A DNA stretch of 49,214 nucleotides from Acidimicrobiales bacterium (GCA_029263175.1 JAJCXZ010000068.1:1-49214), one strand, 5' to 3'. Shown: positions 33,945 to 42,643, counted from the stretch's first letter. Notes: generated from the sequence alone by a model not told the origin. Numbers and translations: made by a program.

Positions 33945-34757
33945 CTACAGATCGGCGTAGATGTCGGTCTCGTACGGCTCGCCGGTGCGGGAGGCGCCGT
34001 GGCGAACGAACCACTCGGTGCCGAATGCGGCGACAAATGCCTTGTCGGGGAGCATGAGGAAGAAGGTTTCCTCGTCGATCTGTGAATGGTGCGCCGCCAT
34101 CGCCGCCCGCTTTCGTGCGATCCATGGGGCCACATCGACAGCGTGGGTGATTTTCGCTGCCGGCGTGCCGAAATCCTGTTCGCGGAATTCCTCGCGCGCC
34201 GACGCGCGCTCCTCCTCCGACATGTCCAAGTCAGCGAACGCAGGGTCGTCAGCGAACGACGCCATCTGCTCGCGGTTCATCGTCGACTCGAACACGATCG
34301 GTGTGTCGGCCAGCTCGGCGGCTCGACGGCCGACTCGGTGGACCTGGATGTGGTCGGGATGGTGGTAGCCACCGATCTCGTCATAGATGGTGACCAATCC
34401 CGCCGATTCCTCGCGGAGGATCGCGGCCAGCCGTGCAGCGGCTTCCTCGACATCGGCTTGCCAGAAGCATTCCGGATCGTCGTTGGTGGGTTCGCCGTTC
34501 ATCCCGCTGTCGCGGTAGCCAAGGAACACCACCCGATCCAAGCCCATGACTTCGGCGGCAGCGTGCATCTCGGCGGTGCGTACCTCGCCGAGCGTCGATC
34601 CCTCGGGCACCTTGCTCTCGTGCGCCTCCCCCACGGCACCATCGGTGGCGCACACGACGACCACTCGGTGGCCGAGATCGACACCTTGCATCATGGCGCC
34701 GGCCGTGGCGATGGCCTCATCGTCGGGATGGGCGTGGACGAAAACTGCAGTGCCCAC
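33945..34757 (-). CDS. PIG-L family deacetylase / mycothiol-type amidase
   Basis: A 270-residue zinc hydrolase of the LmbE/PIG-L family. The metal site is seen as HAHPDDEA at 8-15 and YHHPDHIQVHR near 131-141. In Actinomycetota the family includes MshB (GlcNAc-Ins deacetylase of mycothiol synthesis) and Mca (mycothiol-conjugate amidase). Which of these it is cannot be decided by eye; length and the FVHAHPDDEAIATAG start suit both, with MGTAVFVHAHPDDE also common in plain GlcNAc deacetylases. It follows the CoA transferase-type gene by two bases and is probably in the same operon. Confidence 0.9.
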   Translation of the reverse strand: MGTAVFVHAHPDDEAIATAGAMMQGVDLGHRVVVVCATDGAVGEAHESKVPEGSTLGEVRTAEMHAAAEVMGLDRVVFLGYRDSGMNGEPTNDDPECFWQADVEEAAARLAAILREESAGLVTIYDEIGGYHHPDHIQVHRVGRRAAELADTPIVFESTMNREQMASFADDPAFADLDMSEEERASAREEFREQDFGTPAAKITHAVDVAPWIARKRAAMAAHHSQIDEETFFLMLPDKAFVAAFGTEWFVRHGASRTGEPYETDIYADL

Positions 34758-34759
34758 GG

Positions 34760-35902
34760 CTATGCAACAGCCCCTGAGTCACGCAGGGAGGCGATCTCCG
34801 AGTCGTCGAATCCGAACTCGGCGAGCAGTTCGTCGCTGTGCTGGCCGGCGTGAGCTGCGGGCCGAGGAATCTTCGCCTCGGTTCGGCTGAACCTCGGAGC
34901 GGGACCCGGCTGCGTGACGCCGGCGACCTCGGTGAACGTGCCGCGGGCCACGTTGTGTGGGTGCTGCGGAGCTTCTTCGATCGACAAGACCGGGGCAAAG
35001 CAGACGTCGGATCCTTCGATGATCTCGCACCACTCGTCACGCGACTTCGTCCTGAAGATCTCGGCGAGATCAGCTTTGCGATCAGGCCAGTCGACCCGAG
35101 TCTGCTGAGCATCCCATTTGGGGTCATCGAGGCCCAGCTTCTCGCGGAGCTCGGCGTAGAACTGCGGCTCGATGGAGCCGATGGACACGAACTTCTCGTC
35201 GCTGGTCTCGTACACGTCGTAGTAGGGAGCGCCGGTGTCGAGCATGTTCGTGCCGCGATCGTCGTTCCACACACCCATCGCACGGAATCCATGGAAGAAC
35301 GCCATCAGCGACGCGGCACCATCGACCATGGCCGCATCGACCACCTGGCCCTCGCCGGACGAGCGAGCTTCGAGAATGGCACACACCATCCCGAAGGCGA
35401 GATACATGCCACCGCCGCCGAAGTCGCCGACGAGGTTGAGTGGCGGCACTGGTGCTTCGCCGCGGCGGCCGATCGGTTCGAGTGCACCGGCAAGCGCGAT
35501 GTAGTTGATGTCATGGCCGGCCGTGTGCGCGTAGGGCCCGCTCTGGCCCCAGCCGGTCATCCTGCCGTATACCAGCTTCGGATTTCGAGCCATGCAGTCG
35601 TCAGGGCCGATACCGAGTCGCTCCGTGACGCCAGGGCGGAACCCTTCGGTGAGACCGTCGGCTTTCTCGACGAAACGCATCAGCGCCTCAACGCCGTCCG
35701 GGGACTTGAGGTCGAGGCCGATCGATCGCCGACCACGTCCCAACACGTCGATCGGCGGGACGTTCGGGTCGCCGCCACGCACCGCACCTGCACGATCGAC
35801 ACGGATCACGTCGGCACCCATGTCGCTCAACATCATGGCGCAGAACGGCCCCGGCCCGATTCCTGCGAGTTCGATGATCGTCACACCTTGTAGCGGTCCC
35901 AC
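34760..35902 (-). CDS. Alpha-methylacyl-CoA racemase (CaiB/BaiF class III family)
   Basis: Predicted to interconvert (R)- and (S)-2-methylacyl-CoA esters so that branched chains can enter beta-oxidation. The 380 residues carry the AMACR-specific catalytic set, matching Mycobacterium tuberculosis MCR with an offset of four: His130 in AGHDINY, Asp160 in [10 protein letters not shown] and Glu245 in [27 protein letters not shown]-like [13 protein letters not shown] and [13 protein letters not shown] are family motifs. These residues separate it from formyl-CoA or carnitine CoA transferases. The PIG-L gene follows by two bases; enoyl-CoA hydratase elsewhere in the window would fit the same lipid catabolism. 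Confidence 0.92.
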   Translation of the reverse strand: MGPLQGVTIIELAGIGPGPFCAMMLSDMGADVIRVDRAGAVRGGDPNVPPIDVLGRGRRSIGLDLKSPDGVEALMRFVEKADGLTEGFRPGVTERLGIGPDDCMARNPKLVYGRMTGWGQSGPYAHTAGHDINYIALAGALEPIGRRGEAPVPPLNLVGDFGGGGMYLAFGMVCAILEARSSGEGQVVDAAMVDGAASLMAFFHGFRAMGVWNDDRGTNMLDTGAPYYDVYETSDEKFVSIGSIEPQFYAELREKLGLDDPKWDAQQTRVDWPDRKADLAEIFRTKSRDEWCEIIEGSDVCFAPVLSIEEAPQHPHNVARGTFTEVAGVTQPGPAPRFSRTEAKIPRPAAHAGQHSDELLAEFGFDDSEIASLRDSGAVA

Positions 35903-35936
35903 GAAGCGTCCCTTTCTGTTCGGCGGTCCGGTAGTT

Positions 35937-36764
35937 CTACTCGAATGTGTGGGCCGCCAGCGAAGTCATCGCTTCGATGAAAGCAGGCCACACCTGATAC
36001 ACGAAGTCGTGCGACATCTCTTCGATCTCGAGGTACTCGGCTCCCGAGATCAGCTCCGCGGTCCGCCTCCCGGCCTCCGCGGTGATGAGCGTGTCGCTTC
36101 CACCGTGGATCACGAGCGTCGGTACGTCGAGTGTGCTCAAGCCCTCGACTCGGTCGCCGCTACGCGAGACCGCCGCAAACTGCCTGAGTCCGCCGCCGGG
36201 AATGCTGGCCCGCGCATAGTTCGCGGCGAAGTACTCGCGGAGTTGGTCTTCGTCGTACCAATCGGGGTTCGACCAGAGCTTGCGCACGCGGAGGTCGGAT
36301 TCGATCTGCGCTTCGGTGGTCTCGGCGTCGGGAAGCAGGAGCGCTTCGATCACTTCGGCGCTCCCTGAACCGATCCCGGGCTCACCGGTGGCGGACATGG
36401 CGGACACGAGTGCTCTCGTTCGCTCGGGGTAGTCAATGGCGAACGTCTGCGCCACCATGCCACCGAGCGAAATGCCGAAGACGATGGCATCCTCGGCATT
36501 GACGGCATCCAGAACCGCGAGGACATCGTCGGCCATGTCGCTCAGCGTGTACTCGTCCGCCGCAACGGTGGCCGACGACAGCCCGGCGTCTCGATTGTCG
36601 ATCCGGACGGCATGAAACCCCCGATCGACCAGCGCCATGCAGAAGCCCTCGTCATAGATGAGAAGCTGACTGCCCATGCCCGGAATGCAAATGATGGTGG
36701 GATCTGCAGGGTCTCCGAACGTGTCGTAGTAGAGCTCGATGGCCCCGTTCATCACTGTCGCCAT
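35937..36764 (-). CDS. Alpha/beta hydrolase
   Basis: A 275-residue alpha/beta hydrolase-fold enzyme. Nucleophile Ser99 in FGISLGGM, oxyanion region IPGMGSQ at 28-34, [11 protein letters not shown] at 54-64, acid Asp in HGGSDTLIT and base His in [10 protein letters not shown] complete the triad. Close patterns occur in actinobacterial esterases and in aclacinomycin methylesterase-like proteins. Substrate is not evident. It lies 34 bases upstream of the racemase gene in the same direction, so they may be co-transcribed; the divergent acetyltransferase gene starts only 23 bases away. Confidence 0.88.
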   Translation of the reverse strand: MATVMNGAIELYYDTFGDPADPTIICIPGMGSQLLIYDEGFCMALVDRGFHAVRIDNRDAGLSSATVAADEYTLSDMADDVLAVLDAVNAEDAIVFGISLGGMVAQTFAIDYPERTRALVSAMSATGEPGIGSGSAEVIEALLLPDAETTEAQIESDLRVRKLWSNPDWYDEDQLREYFAANYARASIPGGGLRQFAAVSRSGDRVEGLSTLDVPTLVIHGGSDTLITAEAGRRTAELISGAEYLEIEEMSHDFVYQVWPAFIEAMTSLAAHTFE

Positions 36765-36787
36765 CGGTCCACACTAGGTTCCTCGAC

Positions 36788-37213
36788 GTGAAGATTCGCG
36801 ATCGTGAATTCAGCCGGCTGTCAACCGCCCAGCTCTACGCGATCTTGCGTCTGCGAGTCGACGTATTCGTCGTCGAGCAGGCGTGCGCCTATCCCGAACT
36901 CGACGACAGGGATCATGAGTCGGGCACTCGCCACATCTCCATCGAGGACGACGCGGGGGTACGGGCCTACGTCCGAGTTGTTGACGACGGCGACGAGCGT
37001 CGTATCGGCCGCGTGGTCACCCGCGCCGACGCACGCAGCGACGGATTGGCCCGAGCCCTCGTCGACTATGTGGTGGAACACAGCGCCGGCCCGTGGGTGC
37101 TCGACGCCCAGTCCTATTTGGTCGGCTGGTACCGAGATCGCGGGTTCACCGTCGACGGCGACGAGTTCGTGGAGGACGGCATCCCCCACGTGCCGATGCG
37201 ACGCGGCACCTGA
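36788..37213 (+). CDS. ElaA-type GNAT N-acetyltransferase
   Basis: A 141-residue acetyltransferase of the ElaA branch of the GNAT fold. LSTAQLYAILRLRVDVFVVEQ at the front followed by AYPELDDRD is the ElaA signature; the acetyl-CoA site is RIGRVVTRADARSDGLARAL, and AQSYLVGWYRDRGF is the C-terminal block. The substrate of ElaA is unknown in general. Its TGA stop abuts the stop of the convergent thiQ gene (TGATCA), with no terminator between, so antisense read-through is likely. Confidence 0.9.
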   Translation: MKIRDREFSRLSTAQLYAILRLRVDVFVVEQACAYPELDDRDHESGTRHISIEDDAGVRAYVRVVDDGDERRIGRVVTRADARSDGLARALVDYVVEHSAGPWVLDAQSYLVGWYRDRGFTVDGDEFVEDGIPHVPMRRGT

Positions 37214-38158
37214 TCACGCTCGCTCAAGGGGAATGACAGCATCCCCGGCGATGGTGAGCTTCACGGTGGATCCGACCGCGAGCCGCTCCTGGAGCACGAA
37301 CTCGAGAACACCCTCGTCGGTCTTGACGCTTGTGACGAAGCGGCCGTCGCGAAATCTGGTGGCGAGCACCTTGGTGTCCACCCCGCCCACCGCGTCGACA
37401 GACGCAGCCGTCGGAAGCACGAGGAACGGACGACCCTCACGTTCGACGATGTTCCGGTGGCCCATGAACCGAGCGAGCTCCGCTGATTCCGGCTTTCGCC
37501 AGATGTCCTCAGCCGGGCCGACCTGGAGCAGCTTGCCGTCGGTCATGACGGCGACCCGGTCGCCCACACCGAAGGCCTCGGCATGGTCGTGGGTTACATG
37601 GATGGCCGCAATGCCCGCAGCGCGCAACAGGTCGGGGAGCTCGTCGACCAGCCGATCGCGCAACGCTCGATCAAGCGAGCCGAACGGCTCGTCGAGAAGC
37701 AGCACGCTCGGACTGGGCGCAAGCGAGCGGGCCAGCGCCACCCGCTGCGCCTCTCCCCCGGACAGGGTCATGACATCGCGAGATTCGTAGCCAACCAGTC
37801 CGACCAGCTCGAGCAACTCCGTGACTCGACGACGGCGGCCAGACACTTCCATCCCGGCCATACGAAGACCGAACTCGATGTTGGCTGCAACGTCTCGATG
37901 CGGGAACAGTGCGGGCTGCTGGAACATCATCCCGACACCACGCTCGTGCGGCGCCAAACGCGCCAGATCGACACCATCGAGCCGGACCACACCGCTCGCC
38001 ATCGCCTCGAGGCCAGCGATGGCACGAAGAAGAGTCGATTTGCCACAACCGCTCGGCCCGAGCAACGCAAGAGTCTCGTCGTCCGCGACGTCGATCGACA
38101 GCCCAGCAACCGCCTCGACATCGCCGTAGCGCACAACCAGGTCCTGGATCTCGAGCAT
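37214..38158 (-). CDS. thiQ: Thiamine-type ABC transporter ATPase
   Basis: The ATPase that powers import through the permease encoded upstream. Walker A GPSGCGKST, Q-loop MMFQQPALFPH, signature LSGGEAQRVALARSL, Walker B LLLDEPFGSLD and the H-loop THDHAEA are all present in the first 230 residues; the last 80 residues (LAVGSTVKLTIAGDAV) look like a small TOBE-type regulatory domain, as in the FbpC/PotA group. The start overlaps the permease stop as TGATG. Substrate (thiamine, TPP or a precursor) is inferred from the riboswitch at 40801-40895. Confidence 0.88.
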   Translation of the reverse strand: MLEIQDLVVRYGDVEAVAGLSIDVADDETLALLGPSGCGKSTLLRAIAGLEAMASGVVRLDGVDLARLAPHERGVGMMFQQPALFPHRDVAANIEFGLRMAGMEVSGRRRRVTELLELVGLVGYESRDVMTLSGGEAQRVALARSLAPSPSVLLLDEPFGSLDRALRDRLVDELPDLLRAAGIAAIHVTHDHAEAFGVGDRVAVMTDGKLLQVGPAEDIWRKPESAELARFMGHRNIVEREGRPFLVLPTAASVDAVGGVDTKVLATRFRDGRFVTSVKTDEGVLEFVLQERLAVGSTVKLTIAGDAVIPLERA

Positions 38159-39771
38159 CAGATCGACCCTTCGTTCGACGAACGGGTCGACTCGATCAGG
38201 AGCACTGCGGTCGCCACCATCACCATGATGATGACGGCCAGCGCCATCGCCTGCCCGCGAAGTTGTTCACCGGGTGTGCCGAGGAGCCGGAAAAGGGCCA
38301 CTGGTGCGGTGAGCAACTCCGCTCGTCGGGGAATGAACGACGTGGCCCCGAACTCGCCGAGCGAGACTGCGAACGCGAATCCCGCCCCGACGACGAGGCC
38401 TCGGAGGCCGATGGGGACGTCGATCTCTCGGCGTACTCGGCCGGGCGCCGCGCCGAGCACCGCCGCTGCCTCGCGTAGTGATGGATCGATGGACCGGAGC
38501 ACCGGAACGACAGACCTGACCACGAACGGGACCCCGACAAGAGCGTGAGCGATCGGCACGATCCACCACGATGTGCGAAGGTCGAGCGGCGGTTCGTCGA
38601 GAGCAATCAGGATGCCGAACCCGATCGTGACCGCCGAGGTGCCGAGCGGCAGCGTGAGCCCGAGGTCGAAAACGTGCCGCAGCCAATGAATGCCGTGAAC
38701 GACCACGAGCGACGCGAGCATCCCCACACCGGCCGCGATTGCCGTCGCGGCAACCGCGAAGACCAACGAGTTCCACAGCGCGGTGGTGGCAGGGGCGGGA
38801 AGCTGCTGCACTCGTTCGCCAAGCGCCCGATAGTTGTCGAAGCCGTAACGATCGCCGACGGACAGGGACCGCTCGATCAGTGTTCCGATCGGGGCGCCGA
38901 GAAGCACAACGGCCACGAAGACGTTCGCCGCCAGCCAGAGCGGCTGCACAGCCAGTGACTCTCGTCGCGGTTGCGTAGCCGTGACCGGCCGCCGACGCTC
39001 GAGCCGAGTGGTGACCACAATGAGAGCAAGGACGGCCACAAGTTGCACAACCGCCATTGCCGCCGCCGATGACAAGTCCGAGCGAGTGACGGCGAATCGA
39101 TAGATCTCCGTCTCGATCGTGGCCCGACGGGGCCCACCGAGGATCAACACAACCCCGAAGCTCGTGAACGAGAAAAGGAACACGATCGCCGACGAGGCCA
39201 GCAGCGCGGGCCGCAGCCTCGGCAACGTGATCTCACGAAACGTCCGCCACCGTGACGCTCCAAGGATGCGTGCCTGGTCCTCGAGTCGGCCGTCGAGCCC
39301 AGCCCAGTACGAACCGACGGCGCGCACAATGACCGCGTAGTTGAAGAAGACGTGCGCAAGCAGGATTGCCCAGACCGTGTGACGCAGTCGGATTGTGCCA
39401 CTGTCGAGCCCGAATCGATCGAAGAGGCCCTCGAACGCTCCGGCCACCACCACGGTCGGAAGCACGAACGGCACGGTGACCAGAGCCCGCACCAGCTGCT
39501 GCCGGCGACCCGAGAGCCGAGCGACGATCCCCGCCGCGGGGAGTGCCACCGCAACGGTGATCAGCGTCGATACCACGGCCTGCCACACGGTGAACCAGAT
39601 GGTGTCGCGGATCCGTCCCGAGGATGCGAGGTCACCGAACGCGGTGAGGCCATCGCTTCCGAGCCCCCGGCCGAGCACCGTGACCACGGGGTAGATGAAG
39701 AACAGCGAAACGAACGCGCCAGGCACGAACACGGTCACCCAACGGGCGGCCCGGCTCGTGAAGATGGTCAT
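38158..39771 (-). CDS. thiP: Thiamine-type ABC transporter permease, two fused halves
   Basis: A 537-residue membrane protein with about 12 helices in two homologous halves, as in ThiP and FbpB. Each half has an EAA loop: DQARILGASRWRTFREITLP and EAAAVLGAAPGRVRREIDVP, the sites that touch the ATPase. An ATG at 39795 exists, but the ATG at 39771 overlaps the binding-protein stop as TGATG, the same coupling used at the other end of the gene, so it is preferred. Part of a three-gene thiamine-responsive operon. Confidence 0.88.
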   Translation of the reverse strand: MTIFTSRAARWVTVFVPGAFVSLFFIYPVVTVLGRGLGSDGLTAFGDLASSGRIRDTIWFTVWQAVVSTLITVAVALPAAGIVARLSGRRQQLVRALVTVPFVLPTVVVAGAFEGLFDRFGLDSGTIRLRHTVWAILLAHVFFNYAVIVRAVGSYWAGLDGRLEDQARILGASRWRTFREITLPRLRPALLASSAIVFLFSFTSFGVVLILGGPRRATIETEIYRFAVTRSDLSSAAAMAVVQLVAVLALIVVTTRLERRRPVTATQPRRESLAVQPLWLAANVFVAVVLLGAPIGTLIERSLSVGDRYGFDNYRALGERVQQLPAPATTALWNSLVFAVAATAIAAGVGMLASLVVVHGIHWLRHVFDLGLTLPLGTSAVTIGFGILIALDEPPLDLRTSWWIVPIAHALVGVPFVVRSVVPVLRSIDPSLREAAAVLGAAPGRVRREIDVPIGLRGLVVGAGFAFAVSLGEFGATSFIPRRAELLTAPVALFRLLGTPGEQLRGQAMALAVIIMVMVATAVLLIESTRSSNEGSI

Positions 39772-40799
39772 CAGCCGAGCACGATCTCGACCCATCGGTC
39801 GACCCAGGCGTCGCGGTTGGCTTCGATCTCGGCGGGATCGAGTAGGTGAGGCGTGTCGGCGAGTTCGGCGTGGTCCAGGAATTCCGGGGGCAGCTCGGCG
39901 GCTTCGAGCGCGGGGAACACGAACATGCTCAGCGGGATCTCTTCCTGGAAGGCGGGTGTGAGCAGAAAGTCGATGAACGCCTGGGCGCCGGCCGGGTTCT
40001 CCGTACCGGCGAGCACTCCGGCGAACTCAATCTGGCGGAAACACGAGTCGAGCAGGACCCCAGTCGGCGGAGTGTCGATCGGTTCGACCGCAAAGATCAC
40101 TTCGGCGGGCGGACTGGACGCGTAGGACACGACCATGGACCGATCCCCGCCGCCGGCAACGAACTCGCCGTAGTAGGCGTCTTCCCAACCAGAGGTGACG
40201 CTGACGCCGTTGGCTCGTAGGTCAGCCCAGTACTGCTCCCAGTCGGGCGTCCCCGCGATCGTGGCAAGGAGAAACGCGAGACCGGGCGAGGACGTCTCCG
40301 GACTCTGCACGACCAGCTGGCCGGCATTGGTGGGATCGATCAGGTCCTCGAGGGTCGCAGGGACCGCTCCGGGGATAGCGTCGATCCAGTAGTTGACGCA
40401 GACATCACCGAAGTCCACCGGCGTGACCCTGTGTCGCGGATCGAGGTCGAGACCGGCGATCACTCCGTCCAGGTTTGCCGATTCGTACGCCTCGAACAGT
40501 TCGGCGTCGAGGCCCCGCTGCAGAAACGTGTTGTCGATGCCGAACATCACGTCGCCGAGCGGGTTGCCGGCGGTGAGGATCGCTTCGCTGACCATCGTCC
40601 CGGTGTCGCCGAGGGTCTGAACGGTGACCGAAATCCCGGTCTCCTCGGTGAAGGCGGCGAGCGCTCCGTCAGAAATGGCGAAACTGTCGTGGGCGAGCAC
40701 GGTGATTGATGTGCCGTCGAGCGAGGCGTCGCCACTGCACGCCACGCCCGCGGTTGCGAGGGCGAGGACGACGGCCAAAAGGCGAGTGATTCGAAGCAT
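39771..40799 (-). CDS. thiB: Thiamine-type ABC transporter substrate-binding lipoprotein
   Basis: A lipid-anchored extracellular binding protein. From the ATG at 40799 the signal peptide ends at the lipobox AGVAC (Cys21). The mature part matches the ThiB/TbpA group: ITVLAHDSFAISDGALAAF, the TLGDTGTMVSEAILTAGNPLGDVMFGIDNT block, TPVDFGDVCVNYW and SMVVSYASSPPAEV. GGAGG five bases before the ATG lies at the very 3' end of a TPP riboswitch, so translation should fall when TPP is high. An earlier in-frame ATG (40835) would run through the aptamer and is rejected. The transported form of thiamine is not certain. Confidence 0.93.
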   Translation of the reverse strand: MLRITRLLAVVLALATAGVACSGDASLDGTSITVLAHDSFAISDGALAAFTEETGISVTVQTLGDTGTMVSEAILTAGNPLGDVMFGIDNTFLQRGLDAELFEAYESANLDGVIAGLDLDPRHRVTPVDFGDVCVNYWIDAIPGAVPATLEDLIDPTNAGQLVVQSPETSSPGLAFLLATIAGTPDWEQYWADLRANGVSVTSGWEDAYYGEFVAGGGDRSMVVSYASSPPAEVIFAVEPIDTPPTGVLLDSCFRQIEFAGVLAGTENPAGAQAFIDFLLTPAFQEEIPLSMFVFPALEAAELPPEFLDHAELADTPHLLDPAEIEANRDAWVDRWVEIVLG

Positions 40800-40800
40800 T

Positions 40801-40895
40801 ACTTCCTCCGCTGGCATTACCCAGATCAGGTTCAAGCGGGTCGCCGACGCGGTGGTCGACCTCTCAGCCCGGCTGCCCGAGCTCCCCGGATTTGT
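40801..40895 (-). promoter_or_regulatory. TPP riboswitch (thi box) controlling thiBPQ
   Basis: The minus-strand RNA has the conserved thi-box parts: GGGGAGC, then GGCTGAGAGG (pyrimidine-sensor loop), then ACCCGCTTGAACCTGATCTGG and GTAATGCCAGCGGAGGAAGT (pyrophosphate arm and closing stem). It ends one base before the thiB ATG, and the last bases (GGAGG) are the ribosome-binding site, pointing to direct translational shut-off in stem P1 rather than a separate terminator. Its 5' strand also pairs with an upstream arm (hairpin 40881-40908), just after the stop of the preceding gene. Confidence 0.95.
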
Positions 40896-40908
40896 TGTAC
40901 CGGGGAGC
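40881..40908 (-). terminator. Hairpin overlapping the riboswitch 5' strand
   Basis: GCTCCCCGG and CCGGGGAGC form a perfect 9-bp stem with a 10-base loop directly after the stop codon (40909) of the ferric-reductase-like gene. There is no U run. The 3' arm is also the 5' strand of the TPP aptamer, so the hairpin and the folded aptamer exclude each other. Confidence 0.6.
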
Positions 40909-41463
40909 CTAACCCGTGGTCGAAGCCAGCGGTACGGGTCGGCGTCCGCCCGAGATTCGCAAGGCTAGGACCAGGATCACCTCAGCGGCAATGATCAACC
41001 CGGCCACGACCACCACGGGATGGCCGAGATCGGTGCCGATCATGACGCCGTGCAACGTGACCAGAATGACGAGGGGCGCGCTGAGCAGGTGAAGGGACCG
41101 CCAGACCCGCAGCGGCATGCGGCTGCGAAGGCGTCCCGAAATCTCCACGACGGCCAAGACCCAGAGGGCGACCACGCCGAGGCTGACTGCGGTTGCCTGG
41201 TGGTCTGAAGTGAGTGGGATCAGGATCTCGGTGGCGCTGAACTCGACGAAGTCGTCGAGCCAGAGCGCGCCGATGTGCACCGCGGTGAGCGCGACCGTGA
41301 GGGCACTCAAGTGCTTGTGAAGATCGAGGAGCCAGGCGGGTGACGGGCGGCGTTCAAGAACTCGGCTCACCAAGAGCAATCCCCAAAGCGCTGCAATTGC
41401 CAGCAGCGCCCAGGCGACGAGGCCAGATGCCCGTGTGACGTACCACGTCAGAGCGCCAGGCAT
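40909..41463 (-). CDS. Ferric reductase-like transmembrane protein (haem-binding)
   Basis: A 184-residue membrane protein with about five to six helices. The order TWYVTRASGLVAWALLAIA, DLHKHLSALTVALTAVHIG, and RSLHLLSAPLVILVTLHGVM places His pairs in facing helices, as in the ferric reductase-like/YedZ (MsrQ) domain that binds two haems. There is no flavin or NAD domain, so it would work with a partner flavoprotein. ApbE, which attaches FMN to membrane redox proteins, overlaps it by 16 bases upstream. The ATG at 41463 is chosen because upstream in-frame sequence is a shadow of apbE. Confidence 0.85.
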   Translation of the reverse strand: MPGALTWYVTRASGLVAWALLAIAALWGLLLVSRVLERRPSPAWLLDLHKHLSALTVALTAVHIGALWLDDFVEFSATEILIPLTSDHQATAVSLGVVALWVLAVVEISGRLRSRMPLRVWRSLHLLSAPLVILVTLHGVMIGTDLGHPVVVVAGLIIAAEVILVLALRISGGRRPVPLASTTG

Positions 41464-42266
41464 CGGCCCTCCAGCCACGCTCGGCTCGAGCGGTTGGCGA
41501 GCCATCCCGAGCCGGCAAGGAAGCGCTCGGGCTGCCCGGCGGTCGTGACTGTGCCGTCGCTCTCGATCAACCACGCCGCGGCGCCGACGCGCCCGAGGAG
41601 AGCCATCGCCTCGCCGAGAGGGGCGACCGCGGCCGCGGTCGCGAGCACCTCGGCCCCGGCGGCGGTGCGAGCAACCACGATGCTTACTCGTGCGCTGGCC
41701 GGCCCACCGCATCGCGGGTCGATCAAATGATCACCGGCCCGGGTTGGCCCCGACATGGCCACACCGGCGTCACAGATCAGGAAGGCCGCCGGCCGCGATC
41801 GTCGGTTCGGCGCTTCGCACTCGACAAGCACCGGCTGCTCCGACCGCACCCGAACGTCACCGCCGATGTCGACGATCGCGATCGACGCACCGTCGGCGAC
41901 GAGCTGATCGGCCACCAGATCCGCCGTCCATCCTTTCGCCAATCCACCGAGATCCAAGCCCGGACTTCCGCCGACTAGGTCACGCTGGGGACAGACCCCA
42001 GCGTGACTTAGTCCGGCATCGAACCAGCCATCGGTGAGTGCGTTGGCCCTCGCCGCGAATTCGAGGATGGCAGCAGTGTGGTCGTCGATCAGTACCAGCC
42101 CGGTTGCCTTCCTGATCTGCGAGACGATGCTGAGAGGACGGAAACGACTCCACCGTTGTTCAGCATCACCGACTGATCGGTGTGCGGCCTCGATCCGAGA
42201 ATGATCGACATCAGCGGAGACCGCCGCCCGAGAACCCATCGCCGGACGATCGACCGTGCACAACAT
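41448..42266 (-). CDS. apbE: ApbE family FAD:protein FMN transferase, compact and altered
   Basis: ApbE transfers FMN from FAD to Thr/Ser of target proteins outside the membrane. Motifs in order: MGSRAAV, EQRWSRFRPLSIVSQI, TDGWFDAG, GLDLGGLAKGWTADLVADQL, AIVDIGGDVRV, SGPTRAGDHLIDPRCGGPA and AEVLATAAAVAP with a conserved acidic metal ligand region (AEVLAT in place of ADALAT). At about 272 residues it is short for the family. The usual stretch between FDAG and LDLGG is replaced by LSHAGVCPQRDLV, which is the translation of a REP-like palindrome (41975-42011). The start at 42266 overlaps the upstream stop as TGATG. No FMN-binding target domain is encoded here. Confidence 0.88.
   Translation of the reverse strand: MLCTVDRPAMGSRAAVSADVDHSRIEAAHRSVGDAEQRWSRFRPLSIVSQIRKATGLVLIDDHTAAILEFAARANALTDGWFDAGLSHAGVCPQRDLVGGSPGLDLGGLAKGWTADLVADQLVADGASIAIVDIGGDVRVRSEQPVLVECEAPNRRSRPAAFLICDAGVAMSGPTRAGDHLIDPRCGGPASARVSIVVARTAAGAEVLATAAAVAPLGEAMALLGRVGAAAWLIESDGTVTTAGQPERFLAGSGWLANRSSRAWLEGRCLAL
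41975..42011. repeat. REP-like palindrome, copy 2, inside apbE
   Basis: Two 16-base arms (CTAGGTCACGCTGGGG and its complement with one mismatch) around an ACAGA loop. On the minus strand the core is GGGGTCTGTCCCC, one base from the core of copies 1 and 3. It lies wholly within the apbE coding frame and stays open. Confidence 0.85.
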
Positions 42267-42511
42267 CAGCCGCTCACTCGGACTCGAATCCCGGCAGGGC
42301 TGCGCACGGGTTCGTCCTCCGCGGCGATCGGTCCAGGACTCGCCAGCATCTTGTCGACGGCCCACGCGTCGCCAACGGCGGCCGCCAGCGCTCCGGCAAC
42401 CTCGCCAGTCGAGTCAACGCTCGGTGATTCTGCTTCCGCCATCGCCGCGACCGAACCGACCACCACAGCTGCGGTCAACGACGTAGACATCAGGCGGGCG
42501 CGCGTTCCCAT
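42266..42511 (-). CDS. Small exported protein upstream of apbE
   Basis: About 81 residues: a basic start, a hydrophobic helix LTAAVVVGSVAAMAEA that is a likely signal peptide or anchor, and a short polar remainder ending in IRVRVSG. I do not recognise the family. In related operons the gene next to ApbE and a ferric-reductase-like protein often encodes an FMN-binding domain; this one lacks the usual Ser/Thr flavinylation motif, so it is at most a remnant. The start is ATG at 42511 or 42490; TTG at 42532 is also possible. Its stop overlaps the apbE start. Confidence 0.6.
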   Translation of the reverse strand: MGTRARLMSTSLTAAVVVGSVAAMAEAESPSVDSTGEVAGALAAAVGDAWAVDKMLASPGPIAAEDEPVRSPAGIRVRVSG

Positions 42512-42557
42512 AGGCCGAGTCTGCCAATACAACTATGAGGGAATCGTGAAGAACCGA

Positions 42558-42580
42558 AGTTGAAACGGGGGTCTGACCCC
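42558..42580. repeat. REP-like element, copy 3 (half palindrome)
   Basis: This has the same left arm and core as copy 1 (AGTTGAAACGGGGG, TCTGA, CCCC), but the right arm is lost and followed by unrelated GC-rich sequence. It lies in the 132-base gap (42512-42643) upstream of the small exported protein and downstream of the enoyl-CoA hydratase. Apart from this element the gap shows nothing I can name. Confidence 0.75.
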
Positions 42581-42643
42581 ACATGGCCGGGCTCGCGGGC
42601 GGCCTCCCGATCGACCCAAGTGGCGCGGGGAACCGACCCAGCG

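Noticed and set aside
41464-41712. N-terminal extension of the ferric-reductase-like protein
   Set aside because: It is Arg-rich shadow sequence within apbE; the membrane domain begins right after the ATG at 41463.
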